Assembly: GCA_032622095.1 (NCBI GenBank)
Contig: CP136069.1
Span: 205,958,750-206,022,749 of the forward strand
Direction: 5' to 3'
Length of the DNA: 64,000 bases
DNA from: Siphonodentalium dalli
Lineage: Eukaryota; Mollusca; Scaphopoda; Gadilida; Siphonodentaliidae
Below are positions 48,979 to 60,469 of this stretch, one piece after another; the first letter of the stretch is position 1, and every line of letters begins with the position of its first letter. Under the pieces are notes generated by a model, which was not told where the DNA came from, did not search any database, and saw nothing but the letters and a program-made list of their open reading frames with translations. Position numbers and translations under genes: made by a program.

Positions 48979-50840
48979 TATTGATATGTATGGACAAAAC
49001 GGTACATAAATCATCTATAGATCCAACTTAAAACGTCTCCAAACGCATAGTATAGCTCGTAACGTTCTGAAAGGACGAACACCAACAATTAATAATCGGG
49101 ATGTGACATTTCGAAATCCATTCTCCGCTAAGCGCCGATAATGGCCGTAACCGTAGGTGCGCCAAATAGTTACAGTATGACTTGCAAGATTCAAAACAAA
49201 TGTACGAGAACAGATTCTGACTTGCCACATCCAGAGTTATCTGGATCAGCTTTCATTTCGATGACTGATGTATTTAGGTAGATCACACCAACAAAGTATT
49301 CTACACTTCCTGAGAGAAGGGTCCCTCTAATGAGAACGTTTCAAACAATTCATTTTAAATATCTGCTAAATATGTGATTTGTGCGTCATCTTGAACTAGA
49401 AATGCACACGGTCGATGAATATACTAGTTTGCAGAGGGTCATCTCTATGTACGTCTTTATCATGCCCCGTGGTGCTAACCACATACACGCCTGACGATAT
49501 TTCCAGTTAGCTAGTAATTTATCAATAGTTGGTTCGTCAACGCACAAACTCAGCAAACGCAATGACATACATGGACAACTTCGGCAGTGTTTATAATGTT
49601 GCTATCTGTGTCATTCCCTTGGACGTATGCCTATCTGGTAAGAAGACCATGAACCCAAGCAGACTTTGTGACGTCCCGCAGTCGTCTTGTCGAAGAGCTC
49701 CCAACAGAGAAGAACAATACACGTGGTTCTAGTTTATGGACATGCGCCATGATAGTTCATGGGAAAGAAATTGGGCCACGGTATACACCACCACTACATC
49801 AGGTAGAATGTCATGCGTGCCGGTGTTTTTGGTGTGGTAAGATTGGATTTCCAAATCCGTTTCAAATCCGGTCTGATCAACTGGACCAGGCGTATACCTT
49901 TGTCTGGATAATACAATGCTAGCCTTCCACACGACAGTCGTATATTCTAAAGGACGGTGTCCTTGATAGTTTGGTGGTATGCCATTCAAAGAATGAAGGT
50001 ATGCGTTATCATCATCGTTCATGGTTATATATAGTCTCGATGGCAATGACTGTTGACGTTGTGGAAATCACCCAATGGCCTAAGTGACCTTTATGATTAT
50101 ATATAATAGCTATAGACTACAGCAGTTATGCACTCAGACACATGGTCGGAATGATGATGGTGCCAAGAAATCACTTGGTGTACCCAACGTGTTGAACTGA
50201 TTGCAATATTTCATCAACACAACATTCCTCTAGTTGTTCTTCGCATTGATCATATCACTCCACATGTAGTACCTGAATTATACAATATGATACCATGACT
50301 GAAGCTTGCCAAGAATAAGGATAAGAATTCCCAGCTTTCAAGGCAAACTCGTGAGCTGGATACATTGTGGGTTTTCGTCCTCACAAGTTGCTACTATAGC
50401 TGCAATGTGACACTGAAGACGTTTTCACTGGGAAACTATAGATGATTTTTGCACCGTTTCGTCGATACATATCAGTATTTATGACAAAATGTTTAAATTA
50501 GTATGTGAAAATGTCGACGACAATTTTTGTCCACCACTTCGTACGCCAACTTGGCTGTGAGTATCACTTGCCTAAATAAAACGAATACTTCGATGTTCCC
50601 TATCCACATGTCAATATGAGCAGAATTCGCTTTAACAATAACGCCCATTGAATGAACAAAGGAATATAGGCGTGTGTTCAAATTTCGGACGTCATACTGG
50701 CCGCCATCTTCGATTTGGGAAACCATTTTTCCATGAGATGTAAGGTAATTGCGTTAGCGCAGGATTTTCAACTCAAATGTAAGCATGACGGAGCTGTCAT
50801 GACAATAACGTCCAAATGATGTAAATATGAGCCATTTTGG

Positions 50841-51640
50841 ATTTGGAGGACTTTTTGGTAGGATATGTGAATTAAGGACAGTATTTCGTATCAGTGTTCC
50901 CAACTCAGAATAGTAAGCATGCGGTTGTCATGAATTGATGACAATAATGCTCACTGACCTGAAAATCAGCAATGTTCGGCGATTTTTCAATTTCAGGTGG
51001 TCATTTTAGCCGCCATCTTGAATTTGGGTGAATATTCCTCAACTCAGGTATAAGTGGAATCCTGCCTGGCTATCTTCTACACATATATGCATTGGTGAAG
51101 TAATAATAAAAATAACACACACTGATTCGAAGCATACATTGCGTTATTAGCGTCGATTCGGCTTTGACAGGATTATACCGGCATTTGGAAAAAAACCTGA
51201 TATCGGACAAAAGTATCCGGCCAGAAATCTATATTAAGGTCTCATTTTGTGAGTAAATGATTCTTCTACATGATAAATGTATACATGCCCATGTTTTCCT
51301 GTAAAGACAAATAATAACTGGTGAAATGTCACCAAAATTTACATTTCGGCCGCTTTACTGGCCGCCATTCTGAATTTTGGCTAATTTGTAATGGTTCTAT
51401 ATTAGCATAACAATTCGAGTGGCAAACAAGACAGTATGTAATACTCTCTATATCAGTATTTACGAATTCATGTCTGTCTATCAGTCTGTATGCTATAGAT
51501 GTTCACTGAAGACCATGTAGACGGCACCAAAGGGGTCTAACAGGGGTAAATGTTTCCGAGGAAGATAATAGTGCGGGTTTGAATTTTATAAAGTGACGCT
51601 TTTGTTGTTATAGGCAGAAAATGGGAGCGGCAATTTTTGT
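50841..51640. other. 0.8 kb of old repeat, no gene seen
   Basis: Contains GCCGCCATCTTGAATTTGG and GGCCGCCATTCTGAATTTTGG, so it belongs to the same motif class as the inverted-arm elements. No open frame worth reporting. Confidence 0.4.
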
Positions 51641-52880
51641 TTCATCGCCGATATCAACCGAACTTATGCATACTGATCTCCATGATATGATGAATCTAAT
51701 GGTCTGGTTTAAAGATGTCAAAATGTGGCGCCGTTCGAGTGAGGGGTGCACGGAAGGGGAGAAGGGAACCAAAACTGATCAAATATTTATAGCACCAAAT
51801 TGCAGCACATTCTTCCCCACGATAAAAGGAAACATCGTGTTATTTAGTCGACAAATTGGTGCCGTTTGGTGAGATTTGGGGGGGGGGGGCACTACATTTG
51901 ATAAGAATTGTTTAGTCGCCGATTTCTACCAAACCTAAACATAATCATCTCCATTATATCAGGAGTCGAATTGTGTGGCGTAAAGCTGTCAAATGTGGTG
52001 GCGTCATCCGAGTCAGGGTTGTACGCACGGAAGGAGAGATGGGGCACCAAAACCGATAACATATTTTAGCGTCAATTTTCACCAAATTGATATACATTCT
52101 TCTCGCGTGATTTAAAAACGCCAGATTTGTGCCGTTTGGTGAGAAATGGGGTGGCACTAAATTTGTTAAGAAATTGTTTAGTCGCCGATTACCACCAAAC
52201 TTATAAATAATAATATCCGTGATATCAGGTGTATAAATGTGTCGTTTATCGATGTCAAAAGTTCGAGTCAAGGTGCATACAGGGAGAGAGGGACACCAAC
52301 AATTTATAACAAATATTTTTAACTCCGATTTTCACCAGATTGTAATATATTCATCTTCGTGATACGAGGAAACTATTCGTGCGGTTAAATACGCCAATAC
52401 GCCAAATTGGTGTCGTTTGGGTGAGAGATGGGGAGGGGACACCAAATGTTATATGAATTAAGTTATACAATTTACACCATATTTAATATATATAGTCCTC
52501 TTCATAATGAGTCTATTTGTACATTCTTCTCCATTGATACGAGGAATCAAAGACGCCAAATTAGGTGCTTACATTTGCGAATGTGTGTCTGTTCTATAAC
52601 TCTTCATGTGGGAATATCTAGATGGCAACCAATGGGTCTGACAGGGTTAACTTTTGACGAAGAAGATAGTGGTATGGGTTAAAATTTGTGTAATTGCTGT
52701 TGTTGTCAGGGGCTGAAAATGAGAGGGGCAGCAAAAATGATGAAATATATTGGCCGCTGATTTCCACTAAACTCATACATCATCATCTCTATGATATGGC
52801 GCCGTTCGAGTCAGGGGTGCACGGAGGGGAGGAGCACCAAAGCTGGTAAAATATTTTTAGCACTAATTTCCACCAAATTC
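51641..52880 (+). repeat. ~270-bp tandem repeats inside a decayed element
   Basis: The block TCGCCGATTTCTACCAAAC followed by ATCATCTCCATGATAT recurs near 51645, 51915, 52183 and 52745. Between them lie GTGCACGGA and GTGCCGTTTGGTGAGA blocks. Likely the internal repeats of a Helitron-like element whose 3' end is at ~54228. Confidence 0.65.
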
Positions 52881-53019
52881 ATCTAATATAGTCCGGGAGC
52901 TAATAGGGGTACCCTTGCACCCCCTTGGGACTTAACTTCATCCCCCTCATTTTGTTCCTTGTTATGTTCTTCAACTTTTAACCAATGTTAACAAGAAAAA
53001 AAAGTGGCTGTGAAGACTC

Positions 53020-54020
53020 CAGACAAGATGACGTCCATCATGGCCGCCGTTTTTCAGACCAGACCCTAAGTCAGTTTTATGCTAATTATAGCGCGAAAAT
53101 GTTGTAAAATGTAAACAAATGTATATATTGTCGTGAAGATAAGACATAATGACAATTTGTTGGACCAAAATGGAAACTCACAATTCAAGATAGCCGCCAA
53201 AATTGCCGCCGGATGTTGAAAATATGACGTTTTTTTCCCCAAATATCTTCTAGATCAGTTCATGCTGTTTGGAACTGGTTGAGTAATATGACTATATTTT
53301 GTGTTTACAGAACGCGGTATAAAATTTCACAAAAAAATCACAATTGGGATTCTAGTCATATTTCAACAAGAAATGAACAGAACTTTGTAATGTAAGTGAG
53401 GCGTATCATTACCTATAATTATTCTAACTCACTGGAACCAAAATTCTTACTTTGGCTCAAAATAGCTGCTAAAATGGCCGCCAAAATATGAAAAGTGGTA
53501 AATATTGCCCCAGGGTGTCCTGCAATGGCTTACAAGTTGTGGTAGATATATACAATTGGCTAATCTGTATTATATACATTGAATACTAACATGTCTGATG
53601 CACCATGGGTCATTGTTACTATTGTCACCACTGACATCTTTTTCAAGTGAAATGCAACTATCATTGGTATCAAAGGTATTTATTGTCTTGGTCTATCTCA
53701 AGTGTGTCACACTACAGTGTTTATAGACCAAATTGCTCAAGATGGCTTCCAAAATGGCAACCAAATTTGAAAAAAGTTAATTTGTTTTACATATATCCCG
53801 AACATTATTCTCTGCGTTATCCGACAAGGTAGCAAATTGTGACTCACTTGGTTATTATACGTGTTAGTTAATTAACTGACAACTACGTTCTATTCTGTTT
53901 GTCCCAGTTCCGTATGGGGCATGACAAATTCATTTTAAAGTTGCAGTATGGAATTTTGCGGAGAACCTCTTTTGTGATTCTGGCCATATTATTGAAAGGA
54001 AATGGGCAGAACTTTGAAAC
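53020..54020 (+). repeat. Diverged copy of the arm found at 59.4-60.5 kb
   Basis: Shares order and spacing with ~59480-60470: GACAAGATGACGTCC, ACAGAACGCGGTATAA, ATATTTCAACAAGAAATG, and AAAATGGCCGCCAAAATATG. Divergence is high. It shows that the 4.3-kb transposon family has other copies nearby. Confidence 0.65.
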
Positions 54021-54117
54021 AATATTTTAGATATAGTCATCTCATAATGAGTCTAATTGTACATTATTCTCCAATACTTATAAGAATGACGTTTTGTGAT
54101 GCTATTTGGATATACAC

Positions 54118-54228
54118 CTTTTGAGAATACGTGCAACGGCTTGAACAAGAGTATTCTCTATTCCCACCGAATGTCCATAGAAGAGGGTTTCAGATAATTT
54201 AACCTGTGTAACGCCGGGTTGCTGTTGG
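54118..54228 (+). mobile_element. 3' end of a Helitron-like element, family 3
   Basis: GAGAATAC and GTATTCTC stem halves, AACGCCGGGTT and a degraded CTGTTGG end match the 11290-11438 element. It abuts or enters the 3' part of the minus-strand membrane-protein frame. Confidence 0.5.
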
Positions 54229-55252
54229 TGATCAAAGAGACCTGGTACATAACCCTCTGGGCTCCCGGTCTGTTATAAAGAGCGTACATATAACTGAAAA
54301 CCTTTAAATCCCTACCTGCAACATCGTTCGATGCTGATGGCATTACTGTGAAATTATCAAGAATTCTGACACTTGTTGACCGATGTTCGTCAGTATAGGA
54401 TATAAAGTCCTTGGTCTGCAACAGCCCATCAGAATTATCCCGCTCTACTGTGTCGTATGTATCCTTTTGCCATATTAGTATATTAAATCCAAGTAAAGTC
54501 ACGCATTCGAGAAATGTTACTGCAGCGACGACGAAGATAGCGGACATGACTCTCGACCATAAATAAATAAGGTATGACATGACAGTCTCAGAAGCGAAAA
54601 TATCACATGCACTGAGGATGCATAGCACACAAATTCCTGTTAGAAATTTCATTTTGACCCATCGGTCACTCCGAGCGAAGCCACACAAGTAGTCAATCGT
54701 TGATAAAATGTAGATTTTAAATTGAATAGTCGCGAACGCAATCCAACAGTACACTGTGCATAACGGCATTTCACTACAGAACAGACCTAGCGCCTCGAAA
54801 TAGCACAATGTATGATGAAGGCACGCATGATAAATGGAAACCGGTAATAACATACATAACTTTAACGTAAGTGATACAACACGGTGTAGTATTATCTTGG
54901 TTGAGGGTTCGATATCAAACATAAATGCCAGTGATAAGGCTGTACCAAGTGCGAGCCCAACTCCAAAACAAATGCACGTCCATTGGAATGTTCTCCACAA
55001 TAAACATAAATTCCAGAACTCGAAGCAAAGACTCCTAATAAACGCAAAGTTGTGCCATGGTCTGTGCGGCATTGATGCTTCGTTAGCTGCCACTACATAT
55101 GTTATATGTGAATACATGTAAAACATCACATCTAGTAAAGCCCAACACAAGTCGAGCATGACACCTATACAGGGAATCACCACTGTTATCACCACTGTTG
55201 TCATCGCAATGAGGGAGACTCCGGATCTGACCAGCCGACTTATCATTCTCAT
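54158..55252 (-). CDS. Unrecognised multi-pass membrane protein (single exon or partial)
   Basis: A 364-codon uninterrupted frame. Hydrophobic stretches near residues 12-48, 72-84, 92-112, 121-147, 163-183, 202-220 and 225-261 suggest about six to eight membrane segments. A hydrophilic C-terminal part (262-364) holds DTYDTVERDNSDG and a Ser/Asn-rich region. It is Cys-rich in and around the membrane segments. I do not recognise the family. The last ~25 codons overlap the Helitron-like 3' end at 54158-54228, so the true C-terminus is uncertain; CAG|GTCTCT at ~54241 could be a splice donor, ending the exon just before the repeat. The frame is long and stop-free in AT-rich DNA, which favours real coding. 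The nearest neighbour is the Mab-21-like gene 8 kb away on the same strand; no link is implied. Confidence 0.6.
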   Translation of the reverse strand: MRMISRLVRSGVSLIAMTTVVITVVIPCIGVMLDLCWALLDVMFYMYSHITYVVAANEASMPHRPWHNFAFIRSLCFEFWNLCLLWRTFQWTCICFGVGLALGTALSLAFMFDIEPSTKIILHRVVSLTLKLCMLLPVSIYHACLHHTLCYFEALGLFCSEMPLCTVYCWIAFATIQFKIYILSTIDYLCGFARSDRWVKMKFLTGICVLCILSACDIFASETVMSYLIYLWSRVMSAIFVVAAVTFLECVTLLGFNILIWQKDTYDTVERDNSDGLLQTKDFISYTDEHRSTSVRILDNFTVMPSASNDVAGRDLKVFSYMYALYNRPGAQRVMYQVSLITNSNPALHRLNYLKPSSMDIRWE

Positions 55253-55744
55253 TGTAATACTTGTTAACCGTCAAATGCAACATGGGAGGTAATGTACATA
55301 ACAATCAATGATATGTCTTCTTTCCATCGCAAAGATTTGGGTCCATTTTCACATCATCTTGGGTCTCGGTATTATTATTAGTTATCCCGGTGACACTAAG
55401 TCTTTCTTTGTAATATTCCCCAAATCGCCCAGTTCACATCGCACTCCACCAATTAATTATACTGACGTCATGATTGGTCCTGAAAATAGAGTAAAGTTGA
55501 CACAATAGATCTGGATCGTTTTAGCTGGGGTCAATATTAATATCACGGATGAAAGCGGATAGTTGTTTTTTTATGTGCACGAGTACGTTTACACATTGAT
55601 TCGAAATTCAGGTGGAAACAACATCAACAACAATAACAACTATACTTCAAATATCCATGCAATGCAACGCAAATTGCGCCAATCGAATATCGGTATTTAG
55701 AATTAGTTAAAACTGTTGATATTAGTTAATTACATATCTACGGG
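55253..55744. other. Upstream flank of the membrane-protein exon
   Basis: About 490 bp, AT-rich, with no recognisable promoter or exon. It separates the exon from the minisatellite. Confidence 0.4.
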
Positions 55745-56665
55745 CTCACTTGATATTCCATGGGCTGGTAGGACCCCTCGTGCACCCACATGAACTGGTA
55801 TGACCTATCGTGCACCCCCATGAGCTGGTATGACATCTCGTGACCCAATGGGCTGGCAAGACTCCTCGTGCATCAATCGTGAGCTGGTATGACCCCTCGT
55901 GGATCCCCACGGTCTGATATGACCCATCGTGCACCCCACGGGCTGATATGACCCCTCGTGCAGCCCCCACAGGCTGGTAGGACCCCTCGTGCACCCCACG
56001 GACTGATGGGACCCCTCGTGCACCACACGGGCTGATAGGATCTCTCGTGCACCCCCACGGGCTGATATGACCCCTCGTTCAGCCCCCACGGGCTGATAAG
56101 ACTCCCCATGCACACCACGGGCTGGTAGGACACATCGTACACACCATGGGCTGTTAGTTCCCCTCATGTACCCCATATGGGCTGATGTGACCCCTCGTGC
56201 ACCCCCATGGACTGAGAGGACCCCTCATGCACCCACACGGGCTGATATGACCCCATCTTGCACCCCCACGGGCTGGTAGGACCCATCGTGCATCCCCATC
56301 GTGCACTCCGACGGGCTGATGTGATCCTCGTGCAGCCCTCACGGGCTGGTAAGACTCATCATACAACCCACACGGGATGGTAGGACCCCTCGTGCACCCC
56401 CACGGGCTGATAGGACCTGTCGTGCACCCCCACGGGCTGATATGACCTCTTGTGCACCCCCATGGACCGTTAGTTCCCATCGTGCATCCCCATGAGCTGG
56501 TATGACCCCTCGTGCAACCACCACAGGCTGGTAGGACCTCTCGTGCCACGGGCTGTTAGTTCCCTTCGTTCAACCCACACAGGCTGGTAGGACTCCTGGT
56601 GCACCTTAACGGGCTGGTAGCTCCCCTCATGCACCCACGGGCTGGTATGACCCCCCCGTGCACCC
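55745..56665 (-). repeat. ~30-bp GC-richer minisatellite (~31 units)
   Basis: Unit approximates GGGCTGATATGACCCCTCGT plus GCACCCCCAC; lengths vary from about 28 to 32. The near-multiple-of-three length leaves long minus-strand frames with a repeated ~10-residue pattern (for example GARGVLPARG), which I treat as non-genic. Confidence 0.88.
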
Positions 56666-57507
56666 CCCAGAAATGCTTGACGTTCAATAAAGATAATTGT
56701 AAATCTACATAAATGGTTTCCTCTCACTTCGTAGAATGATTCTCTTGCTCTTGAACTTGACAACCGAGACAGAACAAGTGAATGTCCATAAATATCTTGT
56801 AATATCTTTGCAATCGAATGTTCACTGGGACAAACATGTCACTGATATATGTAGTCGGGTAGCCACTAGGCTACCACAGCTTGGACTAACTGAATTCCAA
56901 AAGAACCGACAGACCATTGACATTTTGTTCAAAAGTTATGTACTCCCATTAATGGAAAACAGCGTGTGTGTCTTTTGATACTGATAACCATAACTACCAG
57001 TTCCCTAAAATCGATACAGTCTTTTTGAGACAGTCCAATCTACACATCTTTTCTACAGATAAATTTAGTTTTTCACATTTCTCTTTCACATCGATACTAC
57101 TTTCTGCAAAGTCACAGCTATAAAGCCACACAATCAGGCACGACACTATCGCTCTGTACGGAGGACGGTGCTCAGTGTATGTGAACTGACATCGAGGACA
57201 CCCGGGGCACCGTTTTCCATAGGAACCCACCACAACATTAATTTAGCACCTTCATATTCACAATATAGGGGAGAGGGACACACCTGCGTGTCATATTGTG
57301 CCCCTATCTCGGGCCTGTGAATCCACATTCCTGATTATAATCCTAAACTGTTATGCAATCTTAATTTATGTATACTTGCGTCACAATAAATATGTGCAAC
57401 TCCACTCCACACAAAGACGACACTGCAACTTTTCACATTATATACGCGAGAGTATCAACCATTAATATAAAGTAATTTTTGGTGAACAATGTACACTGTT
57501 GAAAGAC

Positions 57508-57565
<58 letters not shown>

Positions 57566-57974
57566 TCGACACGTCATCGTCAACATTGTCATCAACAACA
57601 GAGAGGACTGGAAGACAGACAGCCTCAAAGGCAAAACAGCAGGCACCACAGCTAAAAGCAGGGTAACTAACATGGTTTGTAATTTCCGAAAAGTTTTTCC
57701 TAATGTGACACTTCATTTTCAGGAAATAAATATCTCATTTAGTATAGATTCTAGGGACCAGGAAGTTCTGCGTGCCATTAACAGCCAAGCTCGTCAGACA
57801 CAGAACCTCAAGGTCATACAGGCAATACCCCCGCGACTTTCACGTGGAGAATGACAACATCCACTGGACATCACAGACGGCGGCGAAAATCTACCACGGC
57901 TGGACTAACATCTTTAAAGGTCATTTAAACTAATTCATCAGAAGGGCATCAGCCATGCGGAAAGAGTCGGTCTC
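56666..57974. other. 1.3 kb 5' of the Penelope-like element
   Basis: A plus-strand frame at 56736-56978 (LQSNVHWDKHV, RLPQLGLTEFQ) resembles the tail of a LINE-type reverse-transcriptase ORF, but it is too short to name. A (TA)n tract lies at ~57508-57560. No other gene seen. Confidence 0.4.
57508..57560. repeat. (TA)n microsatellite
   Basis: About 26 TA dinucleotides. It produces spurious minus-strand frames with alternating Tyr-Ile. Confidence 0.95.
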
Positions 57975-59381
57975 GGCACCGAGATAGTCAATCTTGTACC
58001 CGACCTTTCCCTGAGCGCTGGTGAGAAATCAATACTTAGGTATGGTCTAACCTTTGTTCCTACCCCACCCGATCTCAAAGAAACACCACATGTGGTTGAG
58101 ACGGAGGATGGAACATTAGTTTTACCAAACTCTATGTATGCCATGGAAATGAACGGCGGTCCAGCAGGCATGCAACTTAGGGAAGTAACAGCTATGGCTG
58201 ATTTCTTTCGCAATTCGACAGGTTTAAAAGATCAATTTAAAGAACCTTCGATGTGGACCCCCACTGATCGCCAGATTGACAACTCAATTCCCGAGGTCGC
58301 TGGCTTAGTCAAAACCGACATTACAAATTTACCAAAATTTCACAACGAGGATAACCTCACTAAAGTTGAAAGAACTGCACTAAAAACCCTTTGCAGAAAT
58401 AAAAACATTGTAATCAAACCTTGTGACAAAGGCAGCTCGCTCGTCATCATGTCTAAAGAAAATTACATTCTAGAAGCGACGCGCCACTTAAGCAACACTA
58501 AATATTACAAACCATTGGATGAGCCAATTTGGAAATCCAATGTTTTAAAATTCAATCTCATTCTCAAAAGCTTGCTGGACCAGGATGTTTTAAACAAAAA
58601 ACATGTTCAGTATCTAATTGCAAAACCTGAATCCAATAATAGCACATTTTATTTGCTACCTAAAATACATAAACCTTTGAGCTGTTGGACTAATCCATAC
58701 ACACCACCCGGACGCCCCATCATCAGCGACGTGGGCTCGGAGTCATGCCACATTTCGGAGTTTATTGATTTCTATTTGAAACCAATTGATACCCGCCATC
58801 CGATCTAAAAGACACGGAGGACTTCCTCATTAAATTGTCGAAAATTGAAGTTCCATCATCTGCTTACCTAATTAGTCTCGACTCGGACGTGGAATCTATG
58901 TATACAAATATTGGAATCGATGCCGGATTAAAGTCAATTAAGAATGCATTTGATTTCCACCATGATCCTCATAGACCTGGAGATGAACTACTTCAATTAT
59001 TAGAACTTTCTCTTAAAGGGAATGACTTTGAATTTAATGGACGATATTATTTACAGGTCTCCGGCTGCAGTATGTGCAAGAAGTTTAGTCCTAATTTTGC
59101 CTCAATTATTGTTGCAGAGTGGGAGAAAGGCGCCCTATAGCCAAATCTGAAAAACAACCATTAGCCTATTATAGATTCTTGGACGACATATTTATCATTT
59201 GGACTCATGGTCTGGATGAGTTTAGGGTGTTCTTGAACATCTTGAACAGTCATGATGAATCAATCAAACTCAAAGAATCAATATCGCAAACCATCATTGA
59301 TTTCCTTGATTTAACAATATTTAAGGGCCCACAATTTACATCATGCAACATTTTAGATACAAAACTTTTTACGAAACCAAC
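57975..59381 (+). pseudogene. Penelope-like element reverse transcriptase, 5' part
   Basis: Coding text starts upstream of any Met: VNLVPDLSLSAGEKS then LTFVPTPP, as in Penelope-like elements. It continues through IKPCDKGSS, YLLPKIHKP, GRPIISDVGS, LDSDVESMYTNI (first catalytic Asp), SGCSMCKKFSPN and RFLDDIF (paired catalytic Asp, ~59176-59196), ending at LDTKLFTKPT. Single-base frameshifts lie at ~58800 (after a stop at 58808) and ~59138. The canonical Gly in the A-M-G-K motif is replaced (SMCKK). The element is therefore dead but well preserved. Its frame is cut at 59381 by a DNA transposon and resumes at 63696. Penelope-like elements replicate by reverse transcription and usually carry a GIY-YIG endonuclease downstream, which would lie past the window. 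Confidence 0.9.
59379..59381 (+). other. Target-site duplication AAC (left)
   Basis: AAC precedes the TAGTGTGG terminus and is repeated at 63693-63695 after CCACACTA. Removing the element and one AAC rejoins the interrupted Penelope codons in frame. Confidence 0.9.
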
Positions 59382-60050
59382 TAGTGTGGTCGTCAGAGGG
59401 TTCGACCCGGAAGAAATTGGTATAGAAGCGGTTTTGGTGTCATTCGACGCGGGAGAATCCGCTAAAATCCGCTTTGGGCAAAATTCAGGATCCAAGATGG
59501 CGTCCAACAAGGCTGCCGTTAGTCAAAAGATACTCTGACTGAGATTAATTCGATAACAGTGAGAACAAATGTTGTCATATGTATACAAATGTATACATTT
59601 TTGCAAAGGTAAAATGTTGAGCCACCTGTTTATGGCAAAAACGGAACCCATCGTCCCAGATGGCCGCCAAAATGGCAGCCTAAACTCGAACATTTGAAGT
59701 TTTTGCCTAATATCTTAAAGATCAATTCCTGTTGTTTGATAATGGTTCAGATTGTCGACATTGATTAGTCATATTCATGTTAATTCATCATTGGAGCAAT
59801 GAAAGATACCATAAATGGGGTCCCAGACTCATCTACACCCTCAAAAATTCGATTTTACAGAACGCGGTATAACATTCCACAAAACTCTCCATTGTGATTA
59901 CAGTCATATATCAACAAGAAATGGACAGAACTGTACAATGTAAGTTGGGCATACAAATATCTATAAATACTCCAATTCAATGAAACCCAAATTGGCGCTT
60001 TGTCTGAAAATGGCTGCCAAAATGGCGGTCAAAATATGGAAAATGGCGGA
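59382..60050 (+). repeat. Left arm of the 4.3-kb transposon
   Basis: Contains GACCCGGAAGAAATTGG, AAGATGGCGTCCAAC, ACAGAACGCGGTATAA and AAAATGGCGGTCAAAATATG, all found inverted in the right arm. A related non-inverted copy lies at 53020-54020 and extends the similarity to ~60470. Confidence 0.85.
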
Positions 60051-60469
60051 TATTGATCACAGTGTCATTCAATCCATTTTAAGTAGTGGTTGATGAATAA
60101 AATTGACTAAATAAATACGAATGAATACCTCTTTATGATGCCATTATGCTAGCTCTATGTAAAAACTTAAAAATCAGTACCAAAAATGGCTGCCAAAATG
60201 GCCACCCGATGTGAAAAATACTATTTTCTGTCACTTCTGTTTATCACTTGTTGCTCTCTGAACTGGGAAACAATGGGTATATTCTTTCAATGATCGTGTC
60301 AACTGATCATTACAGCAATGACATTTCTAATAGATTAGATCATAGTTTACTCCGGTCCTTCACTAATAAGTTGTAACGAATGCGGTATGAAATTTAACCA
60401 AAATCGACTTTGGGGTTCTGGTCACATTTGATATTTAGGGATGAGCAGATCTTGTCTACAAAATAATTG

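Larger units (their letters stand above)
47017..50840. mobile_element. Inverted-arm element split by tandem Helitrons
   Basis: The left arm (47017-47282 plus 48979-~49060) recurs inverted at ~50400-50840. Shared blocks include TACATCTCAT, ATGGTTTCCCAAATC, AAGATGGCGGCCA and ATACTCACAGCCAAG. The ~1.3-kb interior has no gene I recognise. The left arm is interrupted by three Helitron-like copies; the right arm is not. It is a MITE-like or foldback transposon of unknown superfamily. Confidence 0.7.

Noticed and set aside
55746-56763. Gly/Arg-rich repeat protein on the minus strand
   Set aside because: The ~30-bp minisatellite gives a ~10-residue repeat automatically; unit lengths vary and break the frame repeatedly.
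57455-57716. Tyr-Ile repeat protein
   Set aside because: It is the translation of a (TA)n microsatellite.
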